NCBI GenBank assembly: GCA_965116235.1 | Contig: OZ220496.1 | Location: forward strand, 2,232,001-2,296,000 | DNA from: MPNP01 sp965116235 | Lineage (GTDB): Bacteria > Pseudomonadota > Alphaproteobacteria > Rhodobacterales > Rhodobacteraceae | Direction: 5' to 3' | DNA length: 64,000 nucleotides | Part shown: positions 54,217 through 63,650 of the stretch, in pieces | How the letters are laid out: each line of letters opens with the position of its first letter | How positions within the stretch are numbered: position 1 is the first letter of the stretch | Notes under the pieces: model-generated | Told to the model about the DNA's origin: nothing | The model's database searches: none | The model's input: the letters and a program-made list of their open reading frames with translations, nothing else | Made by a program: the position numbers and the translations under genes

Positions 54217-55488
54217 CTAATTCTGATCAACCAGTAAGGCAAGCGGATGCTCAAGATAATGAATGATCCTGTCCAGGAAGCCAGCTCCGATGGCCCCATC
54301 AATCATTCGGTGGTCAACGGACAGTGTGACAGACATTTTGGTCGTCACGATAATGTCACCATCGCCATTGACATCTGTTTTTTTCGAACTGGCACCAACA
54401 GCCAGGATCGAGGCATGGGGTGGGTTGATGATGGCATCAAAATTTTCAATTCCATACATTCCAAGATTGGAAATTGTAACTGACCCGCCAACATACTCCA
54501 TCGGGTGCAGTTTGCGCTCACGCGCTCGCGCGGCCAGATCCCGCATTTCCGAAGACAGTTGGGTCAGTGACTTGTTCTGGGCATCCTTGATGACTGGGGT
54601 AAACAGCCCGCCTTCAACAGCCACGGCCACGGCTATGTCGGATGATGACAGCTCCAGGACTTTTCCTGAAGCCCAGACTACATTGGCTGCAGGCACAGAC
54701 TGCAAAGCCTTGGCAACGGCCGCAATGATAAAGTCGTTGATGGATATCTTGGCGCCCGAGTTCTTGAGATGATCATTGATCTGGGCTCGCAAGTCCAACA
54801 GCGAATCAAGAGTTACAGACCGGCGGAGATAGAAATGAGGAATCGTCTGTTTGGCCTCTGTCAGTCGCGTCGCAATGGTTGAACGCATGCCTTTAAGTTC
54901 GACAAGTTCAAACTCCCGATCTTGATACATCTTGAGCACCTGGTCCATGGACAAGGGCTCCCAAGCAACAGTGTGGGGCTGATCAGGCGTTGCAGGAGGT
55001 TGTTCGAGACAACTTTCGATGTCGCGCTTGATGATACGACCATTGTGTCCAGATCCTTTGATTGAACTCAGTTTGATATTGTGGTTCTTGGCCAATCTTC
55101 GAGCTAGCGGCGAGGCAAAAATGCGCTCTCCAGACTCCTTCTTGGACGGAGCTTGTGATACAGGCTGCCGCCTCGGGATATCGATCACTTGAGTTTCAGG
55201 CTGAGATTTTTCCTCGGATGTGTCGCCGGCCTTGGTCATATCTCCATCGTCCGAGTCAATTTCGGCAATCGGAGCGTTGATTTTGACACCGGTGGCTCCA
55301 TCAGCGACCAACAGTTTCGTAATTGTCCCTTCGCTGACCGCTTCGAATTCCATGGTCGCCTTGTCGGTTTCGATTTCGGCCAGAAGATCGCCGGGTTCGA
55401 CAGCATCACCTTCCTTGACAAACCATTTGCTCAAGGTACCTTCCTCCATGGTCGGTGAAAGGGCCGGCATCAATATCTGGGTGGTCAT
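54217..55488 (-). CDS. pdhC: Pyruvate dehydrogenase E2, dihydrolipoamide acetyltransferase
   Basis: The core enzyme of the pyruvate dehydrogenase complex. The 423-residue protein starts with one lipoyl domain (ETDKATMEFEAV, lipoyl-lysine K43). An E3-binding domain follows near residue 130 (IFASPLARRLAKNHNIKLSSIKGSGHNGRI). The catalytic domain ends with DHRMIDGAIGAGFL, the His-Asp pair used for acetyl transfer. It starts eight bases after pdhB. No lpd gene follows; the next gene on this side is the convergent cysE. Confidence 0.95.
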   Translation of the reverse strand: MTTQILMPALSPTMEEGTLSKWFVKEGDAVEPGDLLAEIETDKATMEFEAVSEGTITKLLVADGATGVKINAPIAEIDSDDGDMTKAGDTSEEKSQPETQVIDIPRRQPVSQAPSKKESGERIFASPLARRLAKNHNIKLSSIKGSGHNGRIIKRDIESCLEQPPATPDQPHTVAWEPLSMDQVLKMYQDREFELVELKGMRSTIATRLTEAKQTIPHFYLRRSVTLDSLLDLRAQINDHLKNSGAKISINDFIIAAVAKALQSVPAANVVWASGKVLELSSSDIAVAVAVEGGLFTPVIKDAQNKSLTQLSSEMRDLAARARERKLHPMEYVGGSVTISNLGMYGIENFDAIINPPHASILAVGASSKKTDVNGDGDIIVTTKMSVTLSVDHRMIDGAIGAGFLDRIIHYLEHPLALLVDQN

Positions 55489-55496
55489 AGGGTCAA

Positions 55497-56831
55497 TTAC
55501 TCCAAATACAGGACAGACTTGGCAGCAGCGACAATGTCGTGCACTGATACCAAGGCCAGTTTCTCAAGATTTGCCGCATAAGGCATGGGAACATCCTTGC
55601 CCGTACAATTGACAACCGGGGCATCGAGCCAGTCAAAGGCCTTTTGCATCAAGACCGAACTGATGCGATTGCCAATCGAACATACGGGGAAGCCTTCCTC
55701 AATGGTTACGCACCGGTTGGTCTTCTGAACGGATTCGATTATGGTCTCAGTGTCCATAGGCCTCAGCGTTCGAAGATCAATAATCTCGGGATCGACCCCT
55801 AACCGTTCAAGTTCTCTCGCGGCCTCAAGCGTGTGGCTCATTCCGACCCCAAATGAGACAAGGGTAATGTCCTTTCCAGTTTGCCAGATCTTGGCTTTGC
55901 CAATCGGCAAGGTAAAATCATCCTTGTCTGGCACCGAGAAACTTTGATTGTAGAGTATTTCGTTTTCCAAGAAAACGACTGGATTGGGATCTCTGATGGC
56001 GGACTTCAAAAGCCCCTTGGCATCAGCGGCCGAATAAGGTTGAACGACTTTCAATCCAGGGATATGCGAATACCAGGCCGCATAATCCTGACTGTGTTGT
56101 GCTCCAACACGAGCCGCCGCTCCGTTCGGCCCTCGAAAAACAATGGAGGTTTTCATTTGCCCACCTGACATATACAGGGTTTTGGCAGCGGAGTTCACAA
56201 TCTGGTCAATGGCTTGCATGGCAAAGTTAAACGTCATGAACTCGACGATGGGCTTCAAGCCGGCAAAAGCGGCTCCAACTCCGATACCAGTAAATCCGTG
56301 CTCAGTGATCGGCGTATCAATCACTCGCTTGGGTCCAAATTCATCCAGAAGTCCCTGCGAGACCTTGTATGCACCCTGGTATTCAGCCACTTCTTCTCCC
56401 ATCAGGAATACGGTTTTATCCCGTTGCATTTCTTCAAGCATGGCATCACGCAACGCTTCACGTACGGTAAGCTTCTTGGTTGGACCGTCCCAAGCCTCTT
56501 CAATCGGGTGTGCTGACGGCTTGCCATCTGTTTTGACAGATGATCGCGATATAGCTGGCGTTTTGCTGACCTTTGCTTCGGTGTCTTCACCCTCCTCAAC
56601 GATCAGGGCGATAGGCGTGTTGACGTTGACGGATTCATCTCCTTCCGGGATCAAGATCTTGGCAATAACTCCTTCCGTGACAGCCTCGAACTCCATGGTG
56701 GCCTTGTCGGTTTCGATTTCTGCCAGAATGTCGCCGCTAGCAACTTCCTGACCTTCCGCGACAAACCACTTGGCGATTTTGCCCGTCTCCATGGTCGGGG
56801 AAAGCGCTGGCATCAAAATCTGATTTTCCAT
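55497..56831 (-). CDS. pdhB: Pyruvate dehydrogenase E1 component beta subunit with N-terminal lipoyl domain
   Basis: The 444-residue protein carries a lipoyl domain (QILMPALSPTMETG, ETDKATMEFEAV with K43) and a Pro/Ser/Lys linker before the E1-beta part. That part includes VREALRDAMLEEMQRD, GEEVAEYQGAYKVSQGL, DTPITEHGFTGIGVGAAFAGL and GPNGAAARVGAQHSQDYAAWYSHIPGL. A lipoylated E1-beta is a hallmark of alphaproteobacterial PDH. It lies between pdhA and pdhC in one operon. Confidence 0.95.
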   Translation of the reverse strand: MENQILMPALSPTMETGKIAKWFVAEGQEVASGDILAEIETDKATMEFEAVTEGVIAKILIPEGDESVNVNTPIALIVEEGEDTEAKVSKTPAISRSSVKTDGKPSAHPIEEAWDGPTKKLTVREALRDAMLEEMQRDKTVFLMGEEVAEYQGAYKVSQGLLDEFGPKRVIDTPITEHGFTGIGVGAAFAGLKPIVEFMTFNFAMQAIDQIVNSAAKTLYMSGGQMKTSIVFRGPNGAAARVGAQHSQDYAAWYSHIPGLKVVQPYSAADAKGLLKSAIRDPNPVVFLENEILYNQSFSVPDKDDFTLPIGKAKIWQTGKDITLVSFGVGMSHTLEAARELERLGVDPEIIDLRTLRPMDTETIIESVQKTNRCVTIEEGFPVCSIGNRISSVLMQKAFDWLDAPVVNCTGKDVPMPYAANLEKLALVSVHDIVAAAKSVLYLE

Positions 56832-56874
56832 GTACTGTTCCTTTATCCCGCTGGTGTTGGGTTAAAAGCCCCGG

Positions 56875-57867
56875 TTACACATAGACATCTGTCCAAAGTT
56901 CGTCGGGGTGAGGTTCAGGGCTTTTATGAGCGAAATCGCTCGCGGCGTTGACCACTTTCTTGACTGAGGTGTCAATCGACTTGAGTTCTTCTTGAGTTGC
57001 GATCTTGAATTTCAGCAGGGTTTCACGAAGAGTGTCGATCGGATCCTGTTCCTTTCTGACTTTCTGAACTTCATCCCGGGTCCGATACTTTGCCGGATCG
57101 GACATAGAGTGTCCACGGTAGCGATATGTTTTCATTTCAAGAATGTAGGGGCCGTTTCCTTTTCGGCACAGGTCAACGGCTTTCTGGCCAGCTTTCTTGA
57201 CGTCCAGTACATCCATGCCGTCAACTATCTCACCGTCAATCCCAAAAGCGCTCCCTCGGGTGTAAAGATCCGGTGTTGACGAGGCCCGAGTAAGGGAGGT
57301 TCCCATCGCATAGTGATTGTTTTCGATCACGAAAATGACCGGTAAATTCCAGATGCTGGCCATATTGAAGGTCTCGTAGACTTGGCCCTGATTTGCCGCC
57401 CCATCACCGAAATAGGTAAAGGTGATGCGGTCATTCTCGAGATATTTGTCGGCAAAGGCGATGCCAGCTCCCAAGGACACCTGAGCTCCGACAATACCAT
57501 GTCCGCCAAAGAAGTTCTTGTCGAGGCTGAACATGTGCATTGATCCCCCTTTGCCCTTTGAAAAACCTCCTTCTCGTCCGGTCAACTCTGCCATGACGCC
57601 TTTGGGGTCCATGCCGCAGGCCAGCATATGACCATGATCGCGGTAAGCGGTAATGCGCTTGTCGCCATCCTCGGCAACAGCCTCCAAGCCTACAACAACG
57701 GCTTCCTGGCCTATGTAAAGATGACAGAATCCGCCGATCAGTCCCATGCCATAAAGCTGTCCCGCCTTTTCCTCAAATCTTCGAATGAGCAACATGCTCT
57801 CGTAATACTCCAGCAAATCCTTCTTGGATTCGACGGGTTGGTCATCCTGCTTTTTGCGTGTTGCCAC
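56875..57867 (-). CDS. pdhA: Pyruvate dehydrogenase E1 component alpha subunit
   Basis: Binds thiamine diphosphate with PdhB and decarboxylates pyruvate. The 330-residue protein has RRFEEKAGQLYGMGLIGGFCHLYIGQEA, AYRDHGHMLACG, GKGGSMHM, and the TPP motif YFGDGAANQGQ...PVIFVIENNHYAMGTS. ATG 57867 fits the family start. First gene of pdhA-pdhB-pdhC; the promoter should lie in 57868-58257. Confidence 0.96.
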   Translation of the reverse strand: MATRKKQDDQPVESKKDLLEYYESMLLIRRFEEKAGQLYGMGLIGGFCHLYIGQEAVVVGLEAVAEDGDKRITAYRDHGHMLACGMDPKGVMAELTGREGGFSKGKGGSMHMFSLDKNFFGGHGIVGAQVSLGAGIAFADKYLENDRITFTYFGDGAANQGQVYETFNMASIWNLPVIFVIENNHYAMGTSLTRASSTPDLYTRGSAFGIDGEIVDGMDVLDVKKAGQKAVDLCRKGNGPYILEMKTYRYRGHSMSDPAKYRTRDEVQKVRKEQDPIDTLRETLLKFKIATQEELKSIDTSVKKVVNAASDFAHKSPEPHPDELWTDVYV

Positions 57868-58250
57868 TATGATACTCCATTGACGTAGTACAACGGCACT
57901 TGGCCGCCATCAGACTGAAATCAACCCTCCAGCACTGTGTCAGAAGGAAGTTTAACCTAACCAGAAGCAAAACAAAGGATCATTTCAAAGCCCAAGCATA
58001 GCAAATTTTAAGCGGGCATGGAATATGCTCAAAGCGAGCCCGACAAATCTTGTCAGTGAGCGGGCACCACCCGATCAAATCATTCTGCTGCGAGTGTGCA
58101 ACGAGAGGACAGGCCCTACGGTGCCCCCTTTTTCTAAACCGAACTTCCGAGCCGATTTGATCCTTTGAGATTCGCCTGACCCCGCCATGCGGTGTTCTGC
58201 AACGGTTTCCCATGCCGTTTTCACCGTCATAACCTGTCCATCCTCTTGAC
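57868..58250. other. 383-base gap upstream of pdhA
   Basis: No gene is supported. The first 150 bases are a likely pdhA promoter region; beyond about 58150 the sequence borders the IS1634 remnant. I do not see a clear binding site. Confidence 0.4.
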
Positions 58251-58299
58251 AATTTTTTTATTCACAAACACTTGCCTTTTCTTTTTCCATCATTTTCTC

Positions 58300-59799
58300 C
58301 GTGTTCCTGTATATCGAAACCGTGCCCAATCGCAACTCGCCTCCCGCCGTCCTACTGCGGGAATCCCGGTGGGACAAGGACGCCAAGCGCACTCTGGCCA
58401 ATCTCTCCAAGCTGCCATCAAGCGTCATTGCCAACTTGAAGGCGTGTCTACAGGGGGGGGCAGCGTATAGACCCTGCCGGAGGCCATGACGATCCCGGCC
58501 TCGTGGCCCCACGGTCATGTGGCCGCGTCTCCAGGTCTGTCGCCCGACAGCCACACCAGCAGCTTGGGTCCCCTGCTGGATCTGGGCCCGATCGAGGCCG
58601 ATGAGCTCTATGCCGCCATGGACTGGCTCGTGGCGCGTCAGGGGCGCATTGAAACGCGTCTGGCCCAGCGGCATCTTGCGGACGACGCCTTGGTGCTGTG
58701 GGACCTGACATCCGTGTGGATGGAGGGCTGTCAGTGCGATCTGGCCGCTTACGGATATTCGCGGGACGGCAAGACGGGCTAGAGGCCAATCGAGTTCGGG
58801 CTTCTGTGCGACCGCGAAGGCCGACCGGTGGCGGTGGAGGTGTGTGACGGCCACACATCCGATCCGGCGAGCGTATCCACGGCCGTTCATCGTGTCCGGG
58901 ACCGCTCTGGCCGGACCCGGGTGGTCATCGTCGGGGATCGGGGCATGTTGACCGAGGCGCGGATCCGGGACGACATTGAGCCGGCCGGTCTCGACTGGAT
59001 CGGGGCAATGCGGGCCCCGGTGATCCGCAAGCGGGTGGCCAACGACACGCTGCAGCCCTCCTTGCTGGATGAACGGGACCTGGTGGAGATCACCTGCGAG
59101 GAGCTGTTTCCTGGTGAACGTCTGATCGTGCGCCGCAATCCCTTGCTGGCCGACGAGCGTCGTTGCAAGCGGTAGGCCCTGCTGGACGCCACCGAAGAGG
59201 CCATTCGCCGCGTGGAGGCGGCGACCCAACGCCCGAACCGGCGGCTCCAAGGCATCGCTGCCATCACCCGGCGTCTGGAACCCATCCGGATCCGGCACAA
59301 GATGAGAAAGCACTTCACCATCACCATCCAGGACGATGGGTTCACCTGGTGTCGGAAGGCCGCGAGCATGGCCGAGGAAGAGGCCCTGGACGGCATCTAT
59401 GTCGTGCGGATCCGCTTGCCGGAAAAGGTCATGGATGCGGATGAGACCGTCCGGTCCTACAAGCGCCTGGCCTATATGGAATGTGCCTTTCGAAGCCTCA
59501 AGACCGTGGACCTGAAGGTCCGGCCCGTCTACCATCGTCAGGCCCATCGTGTGCGAGCCCATGTTCTGCTGTGCATGCTGGCCTATTATGTCAATGGCCC
59601 ATGCGAGCGGCCTGGCGGTCCCTTCGGAATGGCCCACGATGACGGTTCCACGCCCGACGGCCTGCCAGTTCTGCGCTTTGCTGACCTGATGAAGCATCTC
59701 GCCACGCTGACCCGAATCTGGCTCCAGCCGACGGCCGGGAGCGATGTGACCGTCGACATGACGACGACCCCGACCCCCTTGCAGGAGCGGGCCTTTTAG
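58300..59799 (+). pseudogene. IS1634-family transposase, broken by a frameshift and two TAG codons
   Basis: Residues SPPAVLLRESRWDKDAKRTLANLSKLPSSV (about 58340-58430) match the N-terminus of IS1634 transposases. After a run of nine G at about 58452 the frame changes and continues to 59799 with two in-frame TAG codons at 58780-58782 and 59173-59175. Landmarks include LWDLTSVWMEG, VVIVGDRGMLTEARI, IGAMRAPVIRK and the end YKRLAYMECAFRSLKTVDLKVRPV...AHVLLCMLAYYV. The remaining sequence is well kept, so inactivation is recent. Confidence 0.75.
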
Positions 59800-59862
59800 T
59801 TCGTGGGCGTGCGCCTCCTCTGAAACCTGTCCAGTTGGACGCCATTCCAAAGTGAAAATCAT

Positions 59863-60442
59863 GTTTGTTCTCTAAAGGTTACAAAAAAGCAGCTTTGGAA
59901 GTTCAGTTTAATGCCGGCTGGGTTGGTTTTGTCTGCCATGTGGACGGTAATTTGAGGCGTTAACCCTGAACCTTGCATCCAGGCCTTTTCCCAGTCGCAC
60001 CGCCATGCTTCCTCGTGCGCAAATGATACAACATTGTCGTGCAGGCAATCTTATGGTCCGAATGCATCATCACTGGCATCCGTCGCTGTCGAGGAGGATC
60101 ACTCCACCCCTTGGTCGCAGTACCATGCTCTCGCCGGTCGCACATCGTATCCTGAAGTCTTGGGGCTGAACGTGTGCAATCGACCCCGTACATATCCAGT
60201 GCTCAGGAGAGCCCACGATGCTGACTAATGGCGCGCTGTTGGAGCGATACCTCAACCGAAAATGAACCCGGCACACCTCACTTGCTGGTTTGCGTTATCG
60301 ACAGGTGGTAATTCGGGCAGAACGAGGTGAATCAGCCACCAGAAAGAGTGACTGACCTGCGTTTTTGTGTTGCAATTAATCCTCAAATCAGTTAACGTTC
60401 ACTTTGAGTTTGAGTTGTTTTGGTATGAAAGGTAGGTATGAG
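59863..60442. other. 580-base gap between IS1634 remnant and RiPP precursor
   Basis: Only short frames. No maturation enzyme, transporter or regulator for the peptide is found. The last 80 bases (AT-rich, around 60360-60430) may hold its promoter. Confidence 0.4.
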
Positions 60443-60814
60443 ATGATGGGGGTTAATTCGTTGCAGGGTTTCTCACCCGAAACCGAGGCCCTGGTCAGGT
60501 CGCCAGAGAGTTTCAAGAAGATAACGGAATTGGCAGAATCCTGTCACCTTGACCCGGGTCTGCTGGACAGGCTTAACCGACCGGGAGATCAGGCACGGGA
60601 AAGGGCCTTCAGTGACTTCGGCGGCGAAAGTCCGGAAGGGATGGAGGCCGTGTTTGTTGCGAATAACGAAGAAGTTGTACATTTTGTAATTCCTTCGGAC
60701 CCGAACGCAGCGATGAGTGATGAGCAACTCGCTAACGTGACCGGTGGGTCTGGCTGTGAAAGTTCAATTTTTCCGTCCACTTCAGTTTCTACTTTAAGTT
60801 CGGGGCTGGCGTAG
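60443..60814 (+). CDS. NHLP/Nif11-type RiPP precursor peptide, 3' end replaced by an IS end
   Basis: 123 residues. The leader (about 1-102) has the helical, acidic make-up of nitrile-hydratase-like leader peptides. It ends HFVIPSDPNAAMSDEQLANVTGG, with S-D-E-x-L near a double-glycine cleavage site at 101-102. The core SGCESSIFPSTSVSTLSS contains one Cys and nine Ser/Thr, material for thioether or azole formation. The last residues SGLA and the stop TAG come from an IS1595-type terminus (60802-60823), so the native C-terminus is lost. ATG 60443 follows AAAGGTAGGT; a TTG at 60404 is in frame. No modifying enzyme is in the window. Confidence 0.6.
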   Translation: MMGVNSLQGFSPETEALVRSPESFKKITELAESCHLDPGLLDRLNRPGDQARERAFSDFGGESPEGMEAVFVANNEEVVHFVIPSDPNAAMSDEQLANVTGGSGCESSIFPSTSVSTLSSGLA

Positions 60815-60823
60815 CTAAGAACT
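60802..60823. repeat. Solitary IS1595-type terminal repeat
   Basis: GGGGCTGGCGTAGCTAAGAA and the next bases match the left end of the IS1595 element at 53393-53414 except for one position. No transposase or second end follows; IS630 sequence begins within 25 bases. It is a truncated IS end that also supplies the stop of the RiPP precursor. Confidence 0.65.
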
Positions 60824-60828
60824 AGTAG

Positions 60829-61529
60829 TTGAACATGGACGTGGTGGACCGCATCGCGACCGAAACGGTGCGGTGCACATTAAAAAAAAACGCCTTGAAG
60901 CCGGGGCGGTCTCATCGGTGGTGTATTCCACCCCGGGAGAATGCCGACTTCGTGGCGGCCATGGAGGATGTCCGGGATGTCTACCACCGGGACTTCGACG
61001 ACGATACCGTCCGGGTGTGCGGGGACGAAGTGTCCAAGCAACTGACAAAGGCGGTGCCGATGGCACCGGAACAGCCGGCTCGCGTGGACTGCAAGTATGA
61101 GCGCAACGGCACGGCCAACCAGTTCGTGGTGTGTGCCCCGCTGTTGGGCTGGCGTCATGTGAAGGTCACCGAGTGGCGCACCACGGCGGACTTCGCGGCC
61201 CTGCTGGCGGACCTGGCGGATGTGCACTTTCCGAACCGGAAGATCGTGCTGGTGATGGACAACCGGAACACGCACAAGCTGTCGAGCCGGTATCATGTCT
61301 ATCCGCCCAAGGAGGCCCGGCGGCTGAGCCGCCGCTTTGAGGTGCACCACACGCCCAAGCACGGGAGTTGGCTGAACATCGCGAAGAGCGAGGTCAGCGT
61401 GTTGAGTTGTCAATGTCTATCCCGGCGTCTGGCGAACCGGGAGACGTTGACCCGCGTCCGGTGAAGTGGCGGTTTACAGCGGCCGAGGCGTGCATCAAGC
61501 TGCATTCGCTCTATCCATCAGTTCAATAA
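60829..61529 (+). pseudogene. IS630-family transposase remnant
   Basis: Encodes ETVRCTLKKNALKP, HRWCIPPRENADFVAAMEDV, VYHRDFDDDTVRVCGDEVSK, KIVLVMDNRNTHKLSS and VHHTPKHGSWLNIAKSEVS, the DDE core of IS630 transposases. The N-terminal HTH part is missing, the open frame stops at 61464, and the end WRFTAAEACIKLHSLYPS lies just beyond a small deletion. First metal Asp is in CGDE instead of the usual C-M-D-E. Its 5' border meets the solitary IS1595 end. Confidence 0.75.
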
Positions 61530-61583
61530 TGTTAGACCACTAGCTGTTTGCTCTCCCCCGTCGTGCATTAAGTTCATTGTCAT

Positions 61584-62264
61584 TCATGAACCGAATTCGG
61601 CAATTCGATATTCGGCTGTGAACTGCGAAAATTCCTGAATCTGCTTGAAGGTTTCCGGGCCATGCCTGCTGCACCTTGATTCACTGACACGAATGACCCA
61701 ATCGGTGTGGGAAGCGACAACATGAAAATCATGGCTGATCAGGATAACCATGCAATTTGTTCGTTTCTTGTAGGCCCTAACAAGCTGATAGAACTTGACT
61801 TCACCGCCTTTATCCATGCCTTGGGTGGGTTCATCCAAAGCCAGTATCTGTGGCTTGAAGAGAAGCGCCTTGCTGTACAACACTCTTTGAGTTTGTCCTC
61901 CCGACAGGTCAAGAACAGGTTGATGCAGGAGATGTGAAATGCGCGTCTCGGACGCGATGATGTCAATCTCTTCCTGATTGACATGTTGTCCAAGCCGAAG
62001 GAAGTTGTATACGTCCAGTGGCATCAGGCTATTTATGTTCAACTTCTGGGGCACGTAGCCGATGCGTGCCCCTTTCTTGATCTTGACTTTGCCGGAAGTT
62101 GGGGAAATCGCGCCGATGATCAACTTCAGCAGGGTTGATTTCCCCGTCCCGTTAGGCCCAAGGACCGTGATAAAATCGCCCTTGTTAAAGGTGAGATTGA
62201 CGTCCTTCAGAACATAGTCGTCAGCATACTTTTTGCTGACATTTCTGAAATTGATCAATTCCAT
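61584..62264 (-). CDS. znuC: Zinc ABC transporter ATP-binding protein
   Basis: 226-residue ABC ATPase: Walker A VLGPNGTGKSTLLK, Q-loop GYVPQKL, signature LDLSGGQTQRV, Walker B ILALDEPTQGMD and the switch His in LISHDFHVV. It powers zinc import with ZnuA and ZnuB. Same strand as znuA, 96 bases downstream. No znuB follows; the next DNA is IS630 remnant. Confidence 0.88.
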   Translation of the reverse strand: MELINFRNVSKKYADDYVLKDVNLTFNKGDFITVLGPNGTGKSTLLKLIIGAISPTSGKVKIKKGARIGYVPQKLNINSLMPLDVYNFLRLGQHVNQEEIDIIASETRISHLLHQPVLDLSGGQTQRVLYSKALLFKPQILALDEPTQGMDKGGEVKFYQLVRAYKKRTNCMVILISHDFHVVASHTDWVIRVSESRCSRHGPETFKQIQEFSQFTAEYRIAEFGS

Positions 62265-62360
62265 GAAAGCATGCCGTTGACATATCTGTGGCCTAGGCAG
62301 CTTGGAACTCCTTCAGAGGTGATATGCATCACTGCCGAACGATGTTCAAAAACGGCAAGA

Positions 62361-63650
62361 CTATTCGGGGCAATTGACAAGGCCATCGACCAAGGCGTTT
62401 ATTAACTCGATGTAAAGATTTGGACCATCTTCCAGATTGGACCCGGCTGGATCAACCTTGATCAATTCGACGTTACTTCCCTTGGCAACTGTGGCAATCA
62501 GGTTTGGATTGCTGATGGGCTCAACCAGTATACAACTCTCTTCTAAGGTACCGTATTGTTCAATTGAACGGCTGATGTGTCTGGCCCCCGATATCCTTCC
62601 GTGTTGATCCAGAAATGCTACGAGAGGTTCCAGACCATACCTGTTTTCAAAATATTGGTAAGCATCGTGGTAAACGATGAATTTGGGATCAATGTTTGAC
62701 AATCTTGCTGCATTTGAGCTGTCCAAATCAATCAAAACCTTGGACCAGCGTGAAAAATTTGCTTCATACGCCGACTTGTGCTCAGGGTCAGCTTCGACAA
62801 GGGTGTCCTTAATAATTTTCAACCATTCAAGAGCTATCGATGGATCTAGCCAAGCATGCGGATCAAAAAAGCCAAAGTGTTCGTGGTCATGTCCGTGCTC
62901 ATGCTCATCATGGTGGTCATCGTGGGCCTCCTCATGTTCGTGCCCATGCTCGTCATGGTGGTCATCGTGGGCCTCCTCATGTCCGTGCTCATGCTCGTCA
63001 TGGTGGTCATCGTGGGCCTCCTCATGTTCGTGCCCATGCTCGTCATGGTGGTCATCGTGGGCTTCCTCATGTTCGTGCCCATGCTCGTCATGGTGGTCAT
63101 CGTGGGCCTCCTCATGTTCGTGCCCATGCTCGTCATGGTGGTCATCGTGGGCCTCCTCATGTTCGTGCCCATGCTCGTCATGGTGGTCATCGTGGGCTTC
63201 CTCATGTTCGTGCCCATGCTCGTCATGGTGGTCATCGTGGGCTTCCTCATGTTTATGGCCATGTTCGTGTTCCTCCTCGTCGTCAAAAAACTCTTGAAGT
63301 TCTCGTCGCGGGAGAAGCAGGTGTTCGGTTTCAGCCAATAATGATACGACAGTCACTGAAGGTGAGGACAAATCCTGGATTACGTCGTTCAGCCCTACGA
63401 TCATTTCGGGCCCGGTCCAGAAAATGACATCGGCATCGGCAATCTTACGGGCAACGGAGGGAGTCAAATGATAATGGTGTGCTGACCCGCTTCCGATGAT
63501 AACATCACTTGTTGCAACCCCTTGCACAATCATCAGCACAAGCGAATTGACAGGCTTTATATCTGAAACTACATTAACGGAAGTCTCAGAAGATGCTCCG
63601 GAGGGCAAAAGCAGGGTTAAGACGAGAATGTATTTTGTAAGACACTTCAT
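62361..63650 (-). CDS. znuA: Zinc-binding periplasmic protein with long His/Asp/Glu repeat
   Basis: 429 residues, cluster A-I binding protein. A signal peptide (KCLTKYILVLTLLLPSGASS) is followed by zinc ligands in GSAHHYHLTPS (His about 60) and FGFFDPHAWLDPS, and VYHDAYQYFENRYGL. Between them lies a His-rich loop made of eight 15-residue repeats (residues 134-253), far longer than the usual 20-40-residue charged loop of ZnuA. Such loops bind extra zinc and may act as a metal sensor or store. It is first in the znuA-znuC operon; regulation by Zur is likely, but I cannot point to a clear box. Confidence 0.93.
   Translation of the reverse strand: MKCLTKYILVLTLLLPSGASSETSVNVVSDIKPVNSLVLMIVQGVATSDVIIGSGSAHHYHLTPSVARKIADADVIFWTGPEMIVGLNDVIQDLSSPSVTVVSLLAETEHLLLPRRELQEFFDDEEEHEHGHKHEEAHDDHHDEHGHEHEEAHDDHHDEHGHEHEEAHDDHHDEHGHEHEEAHDDHHDEHGHEHEEAHDDHHDEHGHEHEEAHDDHHDEHEHGHEEAHDDHHDEHGHEHEEAHDDHHDEHEHGHDHEHFGFFDPHAWLDPSIALEWLKIIKDTLVEADPEHKSAYEANFSRWSKVLIDLDSSNAARLSNIDPKFIVYHDAYQYFENRYGLEPLVAFLDQHGRISGARHISRSIEQYGTLEESCILVEPISNPNLIATVAKGSNVELIKVDPAGSNLEDGPNLYIELINALVDGLVNCPE
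62892..63251 (-). repeat. Eight 45-bp tandem repeats within znuA
   Basis: Each unit encodes a variant of HEEAHDDHHDEHGHE. Units are nearly identical at the base level, differing mainly in the last codons (HGHE or HEHG) and a few silent sites, which points to recent expansion by slippage or unequal recombination. All units keep the frame because 45 is a multiple of three. Confidence 0.95.

Noticed and set aside
58258..59862. 534-codon minus-strand open frame
   Set aside because: Antisense to the IS1634 transposase in GC-rich DNA; plus-strand frame has clear transposase motifs.
62892..63251. CRISPR-like spacing
   Set aside because: Units are contiguous without unique spacers and code for a His-rich loop in ZnuA.
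62677..63427. Three plus-strand frames over the znuA repeat, one looking membrane-like and one His/Arg-rich
   Set aside because: They are antisense images of the 45-bp repeats; repeat periodicity divisible by three keeps all frames open. No ribosome sites or family motifs.
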